A program made the translations under genes and the position numbers. DNA of 53,865 nt from an uncultured Lachnospiraceae bacterium (GTDB lineage: Bacteria; Bacillota; Clostridia; Lachnospirales; Lachnospiraceae), in NCBI GenBank assembly GCA_910588865.1, contig CAJUSJ010000019.1, positions 1 to 53,865 of the forward strand. The letters are read 5' to 3'. Shown here piece after piece: positions 34,166-42,421 of the stretch (position 1 is its first letter; each line of letters begins with the position of its first letter). Below the pieces are notes generated by a model. The model saw only the letters and a list, made by a program, of their open reading frames with translations. It was not told the origin of the DNA and searched no databases.

Positions 34166-34249
34166 CGTTACCATGAAAGTTCATCGCCGCGGGCGATCTA
34201 AATTCAGGTATGCCAAACGCGCCCGCCATAACTTTCATTCGCGGCGGCG
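34166..34249. repeat. intergenic repeat family II, copy 2
   Basis: Matches 31104-31189 over its whole length in the same orientation, 3.1 kb away and on the other side of rhaB and its regulator. Stems ATCGCC-GCG-GGCGAT and CCGCC/GGCGG are kept. It lies between the convergent AraC and dehydrogenase genes. Confidence 0.7.
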
Positions 34250-34305
34250 CGTCCGCTGCCGGGCGCACGTAGGTTTATGGGGATTCAGCCTTCCCCGCCT
34301 TTCTC

Positions 34306-35247
34306 CTATACCAGGTTCTGGGGCTCTCCATCCAACCATTTTTTGATATTGCCGCACACGATCACTGCCCGCTTCTCAAAGGCCTGTTGGGAAGCAAACG
34401 CCACATGAGGGGTGACGATCAAGTTGGGGGCCCCAAACAGCACATGGTCAGCGGGTACAGGCGGTTCCATCTCGAACACATCCACAGCCGCCCCGGCGAT
34501 AACCCCTTCCTTCAGGGCCTTGGCCAGAGCCTGGCTGTCCACCACCGGTCCCCTGGCTGTGTTGATCAGGACCGCGCTGTTTTTCATCTTTTTCAGCTGC
34601 TCCTCCCCGATGAGCCCTCTCGTACTGTCATTTAAAGGCACATGGAGGGATACGATGTCACAGGTCTCCAAAAGCTCATCCAGAGACACGAAGGTTACCC
34701 CTTCTATCTCCTTTTTCGTCCTGCTGTATGCGTACACCTGGCATCCAAAGGCCTGGGCTATGCGGATCACACGTCTCCCGATAGCCCCCGCGCCTACAAC
34801 TCCAAGCTTCTTTCCCTCCAGCTCATAGCCCACAAGCCCGGCCTTGGTGCCTCCTTGTCTCACAACCTTGTCACAGGGGATCACATTCCTTGCCAGGTCG
34901 ATGATAAAGCCAAACACCAGGTCCGCCACAGCTACAGTGGAGTATCCGGCGCAGTTGCACACCGCAATGCCCCTCTCGCGGCAGTATTCCACATCTATAT
35001 GGTCAACCCCGGTAAAGGCCACACAGATCATCTTAAGGTCAGGGCACCGGGAGATCACCTCTCTTCCATATTTAAAATTGGACAGCACCACGCAGTCCGC
35101 TCCCTGGCTTCTCTGGATAAGACCTTCCGTATCCTCAATCCTGGTATCATAATATGTAACCTCTGCCCTGTCCCCCAGGGCCTCCTCAACCATGGCCTGA
35201 AGTTTTTCCCCGGAAATCCCCAGGGGCTCCAAAAATGTTACTTTCAC
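34306..35247 (-). CDS. D-2-hydroxyacid dehydrogenase (NAD-dependent)
   Basis: About 313 residues. It reduces a 2-keto acid to the D-2-hydroxy acid or the reverse. Seen: LGVVGAGAIGRRVIRIAQAF (NAD-binding GxGxxG), VSLHVPLNDSTRGLIG, LINTARGPVVD with the catalytic Arg, EMEPPVP with the Glu, and TPHVAFAS with the His. The likely start is GTG 35247, with AAGGGAG 11 nt upstream; the frame is open to ATG 35283. The specific substrate is unknown. It converges with the rhamnose regulator, but no sequence evidence makes it part of that pathway. Confidence 0.87.
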   Translation of the reverse strand: MKVTFLEPLGISGEKLQAMVEEALGDRAEVTYYDTRIEDTEGLIQRSQGADCVVLSNFKYGREVISRCPDLKMICVAFTGVDHIDVEYCRERGIAVCNCAGYSTVAVADLVFGFIIDLARNVIPCDKVVRQGGTKAGLVGYELEGKKLGVVGAGAIGRRVIRIAQAFGCQVYAYSRTKKEIEGVTFVSLDELLETCDIVSLHVPLNDSTRGLIGEEQLKKMKNSAVLINTARGPVVDSQALAKALKEGVIAGAAVDVFEMEPPVPADHVLFGAPNLIVTPHVAFASQQAFEKRAVIVCGNIKKWLDGEPQNLV

Positions 35248-35282
35248 GATCCGTACAGCTCCCTTCTGTAAACGATTTAACA

Positions 35283-35332
35283 CCTAAAATTTAAGGGAAC
35301 TCATGTTCGAAAACATGGTTCCCATTTTTAGG
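35283..35332. promoter_or_regulatory. long inverted repeat upstream of the hydroxyacid dehydrogenase
   Basis: CCTAAAA ... GGGAAC-t-CATGTT-CGAA-AACATG-g-TTCCC ... TTTTAGG. The two arms each have three blocks, around a 4-nt loop. There is no T-tract on either strand, so an operator or messenger 5' hairpin is more likely than a terminator. Confidence 0.5.
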
Positions 35333-35411
35333 CACTACTACATTACACAGCATACCACACCCGGGAATTAAAGTCTAGTACTTTTGTATTTTTTTTGCTA
35401 TCCTTTTACTG

Positions 35412-35458
35412 TACCGCGATACATGCTCCTTCGGAGCCGGGGCACTTCGTGCCATAAA
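35412..35458. repeat. intergenic repeat family IV, copy 2
   Basis: Counterpart of 4221-4266, ending about 10 bp before the AAGGAGG ribosome site of the HelD gene, so it lies in that gene's leader or promoter. It contains CTCCTTCGGAG and GGCACTTCGTGCC mini-stems. Confidence 0.5.
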
Positions 35459-35481
35459 ATGTTTAAAAGGAGGCCAAAATC

Positions 35482-37539
35482 ATGGATGAGCAGAAACATT
35501 TTGATGAATGCCTGGATGTGATCCGCCAGAATATTGATTACTATCAAAAGCAGGTGGAAAAGACGCGGCGGGAAACCGAGAGTCTCTATGCTGCCGTGAC
35601 TTCCGGCAGTGTGGAACTTTACGACCAGCTTGTGGTCAGTCTGGACATCAAAGAACACCAGGAGCGGCAGCTGAAAAAGAACCAGACAGCTTATAAGAAA
35701 CCCTATTTTGGCCGCGTTGATTACCTTGAAACCGAGACAGGCCAGTGCGAACAGCTTTACATAGGAAAGAACGGCATCTCCAGAGACCGGACCCATGTTC
35801 TTATCGTGGATTGGAGGGCTCCTGTTTCCACCCTCTACTATGAAAACGAACTGGGCCCTGGATGTTACCAGGTTCCCGGCTCCGACTCCATATCCGTGGA
35901 TTTAAAACTGAAACGAACCTTTGACATCGAGGACGGCGCTTTGGCAGGCTACTATGACAATGACACGGCGGCCACAGATGAACTGCTGGTAAAATACTTA
36001 TCCCAGAACAAAGACGCTGTTCTGGGAGACATTATCTCCACCATACAGAAAGAGCAGGACCAGATCATCCGCCAGACCCCATTTAAAAACATTATCGTCC
36101 AGGGGGTGGCCGGAAGCGGCAAGACCACTGTGGCCATGCACCGGATCTCCTATATCCTGTACAACTACGAACAGCGCTTTTCTCCTGACCAGTTCTGTAT
36201 TATCGGAAACAACGACATGCTGCTGAACTACATCACCAGCGGCCTCCCGGAACTGGATGTGTATCATGTGGGACAAAAACGGATGGATACCTTTTTTCAG
36301 GATCTTCTGGGAAAAGATTGGAAAAAATCATACCAGGTCAAGGCTCTTTCTGACTCTGAGTCCTTCAAGTCCACTTTGGATTTCACCACAGAGCTGGACC
36401 GTTATCTCGCCTGTATCCGCCATGAGCTGCTGGGGGACAGGGAAATAAAAGACCCTGCCCTGGGGGTGATTCTGTCCGCTGACAGTATCAGCAGAACCCT
36501 CCTGGAAAACCAGAACGCCTCCATAGCCAGCCTCTGCGCTCTTTTAAACCAGAGAATCAAGTCGAGAATCCATTTCCTCATGACAGACCAGGATCCCGAC
36601 AAGGCAAAAGCCAAGATAAAAGAGTACGGAAAATATTTTCAGCTGGAACCGGCCCGTAAAAATCTGGTGAAACTGTATCAGGAATTTGTGGAAAACTATG
36701 GAAAATGTCAGGGCATCTCTGTGGAAAACCTTCTGGCCCATGTGAAAAAAGGGGTCTTCGATGTCTGCGACTTGGCGGCCCTTTCCCTGATCCAAAAGCG
36801 GATGACGGAAAAAGCGTTTCATGATGAATACAGCCAGATCATCATCGACGAAGCCCAGGATTTTGGCCCGGCTGTCTACTATGTCCTCAGACAGGTGATG
36901 ACCCAGTGCTATTTTACCATCATGGGGGATGTGTCTCAGAACATCTACTACCACACTGGTCTCAATGACTGGAATCCTCTGACCGAAAAAATCTTTGAGC
37001 CTGAGAGAACTTCCTTTCACATCCTTTCCAAAAGCTACCGGAACACCATTGAGATCTCCCTTGTCGCGGGAAAAGTTCTGGATGCCGCCTCCTTTGGCCG
37101 CTACAAGATTCAACCCGTTATCCGCCACGGCACGCCGGTATCCTTTTACCAGGTGCCTCCACAAAACATGATCAGGAAAGCCGCCCAGCTTATAGCCCAG
37201 ATCCAGTCCAGAGGATATGACACCATAGCGGTGATCTGCCGAAACCAGGAGGATGCCCGGCAGGTTCAGGAAAACTTAGGTCTCTCTTCCCCGAACCCGG
37301 ATGACGCCGGCAAAACCATTCCCGGTGATACCTTCACCAAAGGGGTTATGGTACTTCCCATCCATCTCACCAAGGGACTGGAGTTTGACTGCGTCATTTT
37401 GTGGAATCCTGACCAAAAATCCTACTCCCTCAAAGAAGGAGAACCCAACCTGCTGTACGTGGCCATCACCCGGGCCCTCCACGAACTCCACATCCTCCTC
37501 GGCGGGGAAATCACCGAACTTCTGTCCGGACTTTCCTGA
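35482..37539 (+). CDS. helD: HelD-like UvrD/Rep-family ATPase (RNA polymerase recycling factor)
   Basis: 685 residues. Superfamily 1 ATPase. The coiled N-terminal arm (10-75; YYQKQVEKTRRETESLY) is typical of HelD, which clears stalled RNA polymerase. YFGRVDYLE and VLIVDWRAPVSTLYYE are HelD-class hallmarks. Walker A GVAGSGKTT is 208-216, and IIIDEAQDFGP holds Walker B. The C-terminal motifs KSYRNTIEI, TKGLEFDCVILW and LLYVAITRALHELHILLG complete the motor. It is slightly shorter than B. subtilis HelD. Ribosome site AAGGAGG. A true DNA helicase role is less likely given the arm. Confidence 0.88.
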   Translation: MDEQKHFDECLDVIRQNIDYYQKQVEKTRRETESLYAAVTSGSVELYDQLVVSLDIKEHQERQLKKNQTAYKKPYFGRVDYLETETGQCEQLYIGKNGISRDRTHVLIVDWRAPVSTLYYENELGPGCYQVPGSDSISVDLKLKRTFDIEDGALAGYYDNDTAATDELLVKYLSQNKDAVLGDIISTIQKEQDQIIRQTPFKNIIVQGVAGSGKTTVAMHRISYILYNYEQRFSPDQFCIIGNNDMLLNYITSGLPELDVYHVGQKRMDTFFQDLLGKDWKKSYQVKALSDSESFKSTLDFTTELDRYLACIRHELLGDREIKDPALGVILSADSISRTLLENQNASIASLCALLNQRIKSRIHFLMTDQDPDKAKAKIKEYGKYFQLEPARKNLVKLYQEFVENYGKCQGISVENLLAHVKKGVFDVCDLAALSLIQKRMTEKAFHDEYSQIIIDEAQDFGPAVYYVLRQVMTQCYFTIMGDVSQNIYYHTGLNDWNPLTEKIFEPERTSFHILSKSYRNTIEISLVAGKVLDAASFGRYKIQPVIRHGTPVSFYQVPPQNMIRKAAQLIAQIQSRGYDTIAVICRNQEDARQVQENLGLSSPNPDDAGKTIPGDTFTKGVMVLPIHLTKGLEFDCVILWNPDQKSYSLKEGEPNLLYVAITRALHELHILLGGEITELLSGLS

Positions 37540-37541
37540 AT

Positions 37542-37569
37542 CGAGCAGGGGAGCTTTTCTCCCTGCTCG
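37542..37569. terminator. hairpin directly after the HelD gene
   Basis: Perfect 9-bp stem CGAGCAGGG (37542-37550) with CCCTGCTCG (37561-37569), starting just after the TGA. There is no T-tract, so it may protect or end the transcript together with the terminator at 37624. Confidence 0.45.
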
Positions 37570-37570
37570 T

Positions 37571-37622
37571 CGCGCCGGAGCGGGCCGCTTTAGCGGCATA
37601 TTCCTTTCCGCCTCATATACCG
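37571..37622. repeat. intergenic palindromic repeat family III, copy 2
   Basis: Counterpart of 4107-4161. Inner stem GCCGC-TTTA-GCGGC and the shared core CATATTCCTTTCCGCC. The loop sequences differ while the stem is retained. Confidence 0.6.
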
Positions 37623-37623
37623 T

Positions 37624-37658
37624 AAAAGGGACTGCCGCGGAAAGCGGCAGTCCCTTTT
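37624..37658. terminator. bidirectional terminator between helD and spoVG
   Basis: AAAAGGGACTGCCGC (37624-37638) pairs with GCGGCAGTCCCTTTT (to 37658) around a short loop. A and T tracts on both sides let it stop both the helD and the spoVG transcripts, which converge here. Confidence 0.88.
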
Positions 37659-37677
37659 CACTTCTTCTTAAATCATA

Positions 37678-37953
37678 TTACGATGCCGCCTCGGTCTCCA
37701 GCGTGGTGGTCTCGTACTTATCCAGAATGACTCTCTGAATCATATCCCTGGTCTCCGAATTGATCGGATGAGCGATATCCCTGTATTCCCCATCTACCGC
37801 CTTCCGGCTGGGCATCGCGATAAATAATCCTTTCTCTCCTTCAATCACCTTAATGTCATGAATCACAAATTCATTGTCCAGTGTGATCGAAACGATAGCT
37901 TTCATCTTTCCCTCTTTCTCGATTTTTCTTACTCTTACGTCTGTAATCTGCAT
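37678..37953 (-). CDS. spoVG: septation/sporulation regulator SpoVG
   Basis: 91 residues. A small nucleic-acid-binding protein that affects septation and developmental genes in Firmicutes. It opens MQITDVRVRKIEKEGKMKAI, then FVIHDIKVIEGEKGLFIAMP and YRDIAHPINSETRDMI, all conserved family blocks. GAGGGG lies 7 nt before the ATG. It is codirectional with glgC-glgD, 50 bp downstream, and may be cotranscribed with them. It supports a spore-forming Firmicute. Confidence 0.96.
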   Translation of the reverse strand: MQITDVRVRKIEKEGKMKAIVSITLDNEFVIHDIKVIEGEKGLFIAMPSRKAVDGEYRDIAHPINSETRDMIQRVILDKYETTTLETEAAS

Positions 37954-38003
37954 ATCTTTCCCCTCTCTGTAGCTCCCCTGGCCCCCGCCAGAGGTGTTGC
38001 CTG

Positions 38004-39125
38004 TTACACTGTGTATCTTTCGTTCTTTTCCACCACGATCTTGATGTTCTCGGGAGTCCCGATATAGGTGGTGTTTGCCCGGATGGTGTCGCGGCTCTCC
38101 ACGATGCAGTTCTCAATCACCGTGTTGTCTCCTATATAGACATCATTGAGGATGATTGAGTTCTTGATCACGCAGTTGTTGCCCACATAAACCTGCTTGA
38201 ACAAGACAGAGTTCTCCACCTCACCGTTGATGATGGTTCCGCTGGATACCAGGCTGTTCCTCACTTCAGCGCCGGGGTTATACTTGGCTGGCGGCAGATC
38301 GCCTACCTTGGAGTATATCTCCGGATACTGACGGAAGAAATAATCCCGCACTTCTGGTTTCAAAAAGTCCATGTTAGTCTCATAATAGGACTCCACAGAA
38401 GCGATGTTGCTCCAATAGGTTTCTAATTCATACGCGTAGATTCGTTTTATATTCTTATAACGCACCAGAATATCGTTGACAAAGTCATATCTGTCTTCCT
38501 GGGCGCAGCGCTCCAAAAGCTCAATGAGCTGGCGGCGGCGGATGATGTAGATGCCGCAGGAGATTGTGTTGGACTCAGCCATCATGGGCTTTTCCTGGAA
38601 ATCCAGGATCCGTCCGTCGTCGTTGACCTTCACGACACCGAACCTTGTCACATCAGTCTCCGCCGGCATGGTCTTGCAGACCACGGTGATGTCAGCCTTC
38701 TTCTCAATATGGTACTCCAGCACCTTGCCGTAATCCAGTTTGTAGATACAGTCGCCGGAAGTGATCACCACATAGGGCTCGTGACTGTTCTTTAAAAATG
38801 TCAGGTTCTGGTACAGCGCGTCAGCCGTGCCCCGGTACCAGTCATTGTGCTCCGCCGTGATGGTGGGGGTGAACACAAACAGTCCGCCCTGCTTTCTTCC
38901 GAAATCCCACCACTTGGAGGAGTTGAGATGCTCGTTCAGTGAACGGGAATTGTACTGGGTAAACACCGCCACGCTCTGTACATGGGAGTTGGACATATTG
39001 CTGAGGGCAAAGTCTATGCCGCGGTAGCTGCCCGCGATGGGCATGGCCGCGATGGCCCGCTTGTTGGACAGTTCCCGCATCCTCTTGCTGTTGCCTCCTG
39101 CTAAAACGATACCGATTGCTCTCAT
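38004..39125 (-). CDS. glgD: glucose-1-phosphate adenylyltransferase subunit GlgD
   Basis: 373 residues, nucleotidyltransferase fold (1-240) and left-handed beta-helix C-terminus (about 270-360). IVLAGGNSKRMRELSNKRAI has the loop of GlgC but lacks its canonical GxGxRL pattern, as usual for the regulatory GlgD partner of Firmicutes. WYRGTADALYQNL and SGDCIYKLDY are present. It forms a complex with GlgC to make ADP-glucose for glycogen. Its start overlaps the glgC stop by 4 bp. Confidence 0.94.
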   Translation of the reverse strand: MRAIGIVLAGGNSKRMRELSNKRAIAAMPIAGSYRGIDFALSNMSNSHVQSVAVFTQYNSRSLNEHLNSSKWWDFGRKQGGLFVFTPTITAEHNDWYRGTADALYQNLTFLKNSHEPYVVITSGDCIYKLDYGKVLEYHIEKKADITVVCKTMPAETDVTRFGVVKVNDDGRILDFQEKPMMAESNTISCGIYIIRRRQLIELLERCAQEDRYDFVNDILVRYKNIKRIYAYELETYWSNIASVESYYETNMDFLKPEVRDYFFRQYPEIYSKVGDLPPAKYNPGAEVRNSLVSSGTIINGEVENSVLFKQVYVGNNCVIKNSIILNDVYIGDNTVIENCIVESRDTIRANTTYIGTPENIKIVVEKNERYTV

Positions 39126-40396
39126 CTCGCGCCACCTGCCTTCATAATGTAGTCTCCGCCGGCCAGTAAGCCATCCGGATAGTCCTCTGCTGTGGTTTCG
39201 CCGGAAATCGCCGTGTTCTTGCCGACCTTGACATTGTCAGGGATGACACTGTGCTCTCCGATGGTCACCAGATCGGACTGGTACACCTTGGGGTCGTACT
39301 TGTTGGGGGCAACTTCACCTACTCCCAGTTCTACATTGCTTCCGATGACTACATCCTCAGCCACAATGGCTTTCATGAGAATGCTGTTCTCACCTATGCT
39401 GCTGCCTCTCATGATGATGGAATCCCTAACCACGGCGCCTTTGGCGATGGTAACGCCAGCGCCGATGACAGAGTTGCTCACCTTGCCATAGATCTCCGAG
39501 CCCTCACCGATGATGCTCTTCTCGATGACAGCCTCCGCGGCGATAAACTGTGGCGGGATGATATCACTCTTGGTGTAAATCCTCCAGTATTCCTCATAGA
39601 GGTTGAATTCCGGAATGATGTCGATCAGCTCCATGTTGGCTTCCCAGTAGGAGCTTAAGGTTCCCACATCCTTCCAGTATCCGTTGTACTCGTAGGCAAA
39701 TATCCTCTGCCCCTGGCCGTGGCAGTGCGGAATGATGTGCTTGCCGAAGTCGCAGCTGGGAACCTCGGAAAGCTGGACAAGGGCGTCTTTTAACACTTTC
39801 CAGCTGAATATATAGATGCCCATGGATGCCAGGTTGCTTCGTGGATTAGCTGGTTTTTCCTCGAATTCCGTGATCCGGTTGGTATCGTCTGTGATGACGA
39901 TGCCGAAACGGCTGGCTTCTTCGATGGGCACAGGCATAGCAGCAATGGTGACATCTGCGTTATTGGCCTTGTGATATTCCAGCATGACTTCATAATCCAT
40001 CTTGTAAATGTGGTCTCCGGACAGGATCAACACATACTCTGGATTGTACTGTTCCATGTACTCCAGATTCTGGTAGATCGCGTTGGCTGTTCCCGTGTAC
40101 CAGTCGCTTCCCTTGCTCTTCTCGTACGGAGGAAGCACCGTGACTCCGCCCACATTCCGGTCAAGGTCCCACGGTATTCCAATTCCGATGTGGGTATTCA
40201 AGCGCAGCGGCTGGTACTGGGTCAATACACCTACGGTATCGACCCCGGAGTTGATGCAGTTACTTAAGGGGAAATCAATGATTCTGTATTTTCCGCCGAA
40301 AGATACTGCCGGTTTCGCTACTTTTTGGGTTAAGACTCCAAGACGGCTGCCTTGGCCCCCCGCCAAAAGCATGGCGATCATCTCTTTCTTGATCAC
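39122..40396 (-). CDS. glgC: glucose-1-phosphate adenylyltransferase catalytic subunit
   Basis: 424 residues. It makes ADP-glucose from ATP and glucose-1-phosphate, the first step of glycogen synthesis. Seen: MLLAGGQGSRLGVLTQKVAK as pyrophosphorylase loop, WYTGTANAIYQN, LSGDHIYKMDY, FEEKPANPRS, and a C-terminal hexapeptide beta-helix. The start is GTG 40396, preceded by AGAGGTGA. A promoter about 320 nt upstream and a structured leader precede it, suggesting post-initiation control. Confidence 0.95.
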   Translation of the reverse strand: MIKKEMIAMLLAGGQGSRLGVLTQKVAKPAVSFGGKYRIIDFPLSNCINSGVDTVGVLTQYQPLRLNTHIGIGIPWDLDRNVGGVTVLPPYEKSKGSDWYTGTANAIYQNLEYMEQYNPEYVLILSGDHIYKMDYEVMLEYHKANNADVTIAAMPVPIEEASRFGIVITDDTNRITEFEEKPANPRSNLASMGIYIFSWKVLKDALVQLSEVPSCDFGKHIIPHCHGQGQRIFAYEYNGYWKDVGTLSSYWEANMELIDIIPEFNLYEEYWRIYTKSDIIPPQFIAAEAVIEKSIIGEGSEIYGKVSNSVIGAGVTIAKGAVVRDSIIMRGSSIGENSILMKAIVAEDVVIGSNVELGVGEVAPNKYDPKVYQSDLVTIGEHSVIPDNVKVGKNTAISGETTAEDYPDGLLAGGDYIMKAGGAR

Positions 40397-40500
40397 GTTA
40401 TCACCTCTTGCTGTAGATTTTCTGTCTTGCAGTGGGTTGGGGCTTTTTATGTCGAAAACCTTGATGTCCTGACGTGAGCCGTTTCCCTTCGTTTACGGCT

Positions 40501-40723
40501 TGTGAGGCCGTATAAAGAAGCGGGAAGAGAGTCTTTGGTGGATGAGAGAGAGATCGATGAAGAAACCCACAAAAATCCTCTGAAAACGGACTCGCTGACG
40601 TTTGGCGCTGATGTGAGATTACTGGGAGAAGGCTCCCTCAGTGAACCTCGCCTTGCGCGTCGCTTCAGCTCGGTCACGGGCTCGCCCTGTCAATCGTCAC
40701 TGCTTATTCCTTACGGCCTCATT
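40501..40723 (-). ncRNA. candidate structured RNA/leader upstream of glgC
   Basis: About 220 nt with no convincing gene. Long-range closing stem of 10 bp: TGAGGCCGTA with TACGGCCTCA (40503-40512 with 40712-40721). Inside are CAGTGA/TCACTG, GGGC-GA-GCCC, the stem GGGAG-CCTT-CTCCC, and GTGG/CCAC. A second stem AGCCGT/ACGGCT follows outside at about 40480-40502. An extended -10 (TGGTATAAT) directly before its minus-strand 5' end supports transcription toward glgC. It could be a cis-regulatory leader or a free RNA. I could not match it to a known family. Confidence 0.55.
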
Positions 40724-40729
40724 ATACCA
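40721..40729 (-). promoter_or_regulatory. extended -10 promoter of the glgC leader
   Basis: TGGTATAAT on the minus strand (40729-40721), with no good -35 (TTTCCT at 17 nt). The TG motif compensates for a weak -35. The remainder of the 40397-40996 gap holds the leader RNA and an AT-rich stretch with no T-box-like elements. Confidence 0.6.
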
Positions 40730-40930
40730 CACATTTAAAAAATAGGAAATAAAATCTTCTCAATTATTCTTGTATTTTTCCAGGATTTTCTCGGTTTTTT
40801 CTGGTTTACACCAGCTTTTCTGTATTTATTCTGACACGGTTTGTCCCGGGCCGAAGATTTTTCCGCTTTCGTTCATCAGCCGCCCTGATTACAGCGCCGA
40901 TATTTTGGGCCCAAATGAAAAGAGAAAGCC

Positions 40931-40959
40931 TTGAATCACCAAAGAAAATAAAGTATAAT
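40931..40959 (+). promoter_or_regulatory. promoter of asnS
   Basis: TTGAAT (40931-40936), a 17-nt spacer and TATAAT (40954-40959), 37 bp before the asnS start. No T-box antiterminator motif lies between. Confidence 0.8.
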
Positions 40960-40996
40960 TATGGACATGTACTTTAACATGGAAAAGGAGATTATT

Positions 40997-42388
40997 ATGG
41001 ATTTAGCAACTGTGAGAGAGATTTACAGAGATAGAGAGAAATTTTTAGATACTCAGGTGTCCGTAGGAGGCTGGGTCCGCAGCGTCCGGGATTCCAAGGC
41101 TTTCGGGTTCATCGTCTTGAGCGATGGCTCTTATTTTGAGCCGCTCCAGATCGTGTACCATGACACCCTGGAAAATTTTGACGAGATCAGCAAACTGAAC
41201 GTGGGAGCCGCGGTCATCGTCACAGGCACCCTGGTGGCGACTCCCCAGGCCAAGCAGCCTTTTGAGATCCAGGCGGACCAGGTTGTGGTGGAAGGGCCTT
41301 CCGCGCCGGATTACCCTCTTCAGAAGAAGCGCCACAGCTTTGAGTACCTAAGGACCATCTCCCACCTGCGGCCCAGGACCAACACCTTCCAGGCCGTGTT
41401 CCGGGTCCGCTCCCTGATCGCCTACGCCATCCATCAGTATTTCCAGGAGAGGGATTTTGTCTATGTGCACACTCCTCTCATCACCTCCAGTGACTGCGAA
41501 GGTGCCGGAGAGATGTTCCAGGTGACCACCCTGGAGCTTGACAACATCCCGAAGACCAACGGCGGGTCCGTGGATTTCAGCCAGGACTTTTTCGGAAAGC
41601 CCACCAGCCTCACCGTAAGCGGCCAGCTCAACGGTGAGACCTACGCCATGGCCTTCCGGAATATTTACACCTTCGGACCTACCTTCCGGGCCGAGAACTC
41701 CAACACCACCCGCCACGCGGCTGAGTTCTGGATGATTGAGCCGGAGATGGCCTTCGCTGACCTTTATGACAACATGGCCGTGGCGGAGGGTATGCTTAAA
41801 TATATTATCCGCTATGTGCTGGAACACGCTCCCGAGGAGATGGCCTTCTTCAACCAGTTTGTGGACAAGGGCCTCTTAGAGCGGCTAAACGGCGTGCTCA
41901 ACTCCCAGTTCGGCCATGTGACCTACACCAAAGCGGTGGAGATCCTCGAGAAAAACAACGACAATTTTGATTATAAGGTTTTCTGGGGCTGTGACCTTCA
42001 GACAGAGCATGAGCGCTACCTGACCGAAGAGGTGTTTAAAAAGCCGGTATTTGTCACCGACTACCCCAAGGAGATCAAGGCCTTTTATATGAAGCTCAAC
42101 GACGACGGGAAGACCGTCGCGGCCATGGACTGCCTGGTTCCCGGCATCGGCGAGATCATCGGGGGCAGCCAGAGGGAGGACAATTACGAGAAGCTGTCCG
42201 CCCGCATGAAGGAGCTGGGATTAAAAGAAGAGGACTATGGCTTTTATCTGGACCTGCGGCGTTACGGTTCTGCCCGCCACTCCGGATTCGGACTGGGATT
42301 TGAGCGGTGCGTCATGTATTTAACCGGTATGTCCAATATCCGGGATGTGATCCCCTTCCCGAGAACCGTGAACAACTGCGAACTGTAA
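40997..42388 (+). CDS. asnS: asparaginyl-tRNA synthetase
   Basis: 463 residues, class II. The N-terminal OB fold (1-110; VSVGGWVRSVRDSKAFGF) binds the anticodon. The catalytic core has motif 2 around TFRAENSNTTRHAAEFWMIE and motif 3 HSGFGLGFERCVMYL. It charges tRNA-Asn. The start is ATG 40997, with AAGGAG 6 nt upstream, giving the exact family length; the in-frame extension to 40961 overlaps the promoter and is rejected. Confidence 0.96.
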   Translation: MDLATVREIYRDREKFLDTQVSVGGWVRSVRDSKAFGFIVLSDGSYFEPLQIVYHDTLENFDEISKLNVGAAVIVTGTLVATPQAKQPFEIQADQVVVEGPSAPDYPLQKKRHSFEYLRTISHLRPRTNTFQAVFRVRSLIAYAIHQYFQERDFVYVHTPLITSSDCEGAGEMFQVTTLELDNIPKTNGGSVDFSQDFFGKPTSLTVSGQLNGETYAMAFRNIYTFGPTFRAENSNTTRHAAEFWMIEPEMAFADLYDNMAVAEGMLKYIIRYVLEHAPEEMAFFNQFVDKGLLERLNGVLNSQFGHVTYTKAVEILEKNNDNFDYKVFWGCDLQTEHERYLTEEVFKKPVFVTDYPKEIKAFYMKLNDDGKTVAAMDCLVPGIGEIIGGSQREDNYEKLSARMKELGLKEEDYGFYLDLRRYGSARHSGFGLGFERCVMYLTGMSNIRDVIPFPRTVNNCEL

Positions 42389-42421
42389 AATCACGATTGA
42401 ACCTGCTAAGGAGGAACTGAC

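Noticed and set aside
40447..40738. Short open frames on both strands in the glgC leader (76 and 78 codons)
   Set aside because: Arg/Ser-rich composition, no ribosome sites, full overlap with paired stems. They are better explained as by-products of a structured RNA region.
40741..40996. T-box riboswitch upstream of asnS
   Set aside because: No antiterminator TGGNACCGCG-like sequence or terminator hairpin. The promoter is only 37 bp from the start.
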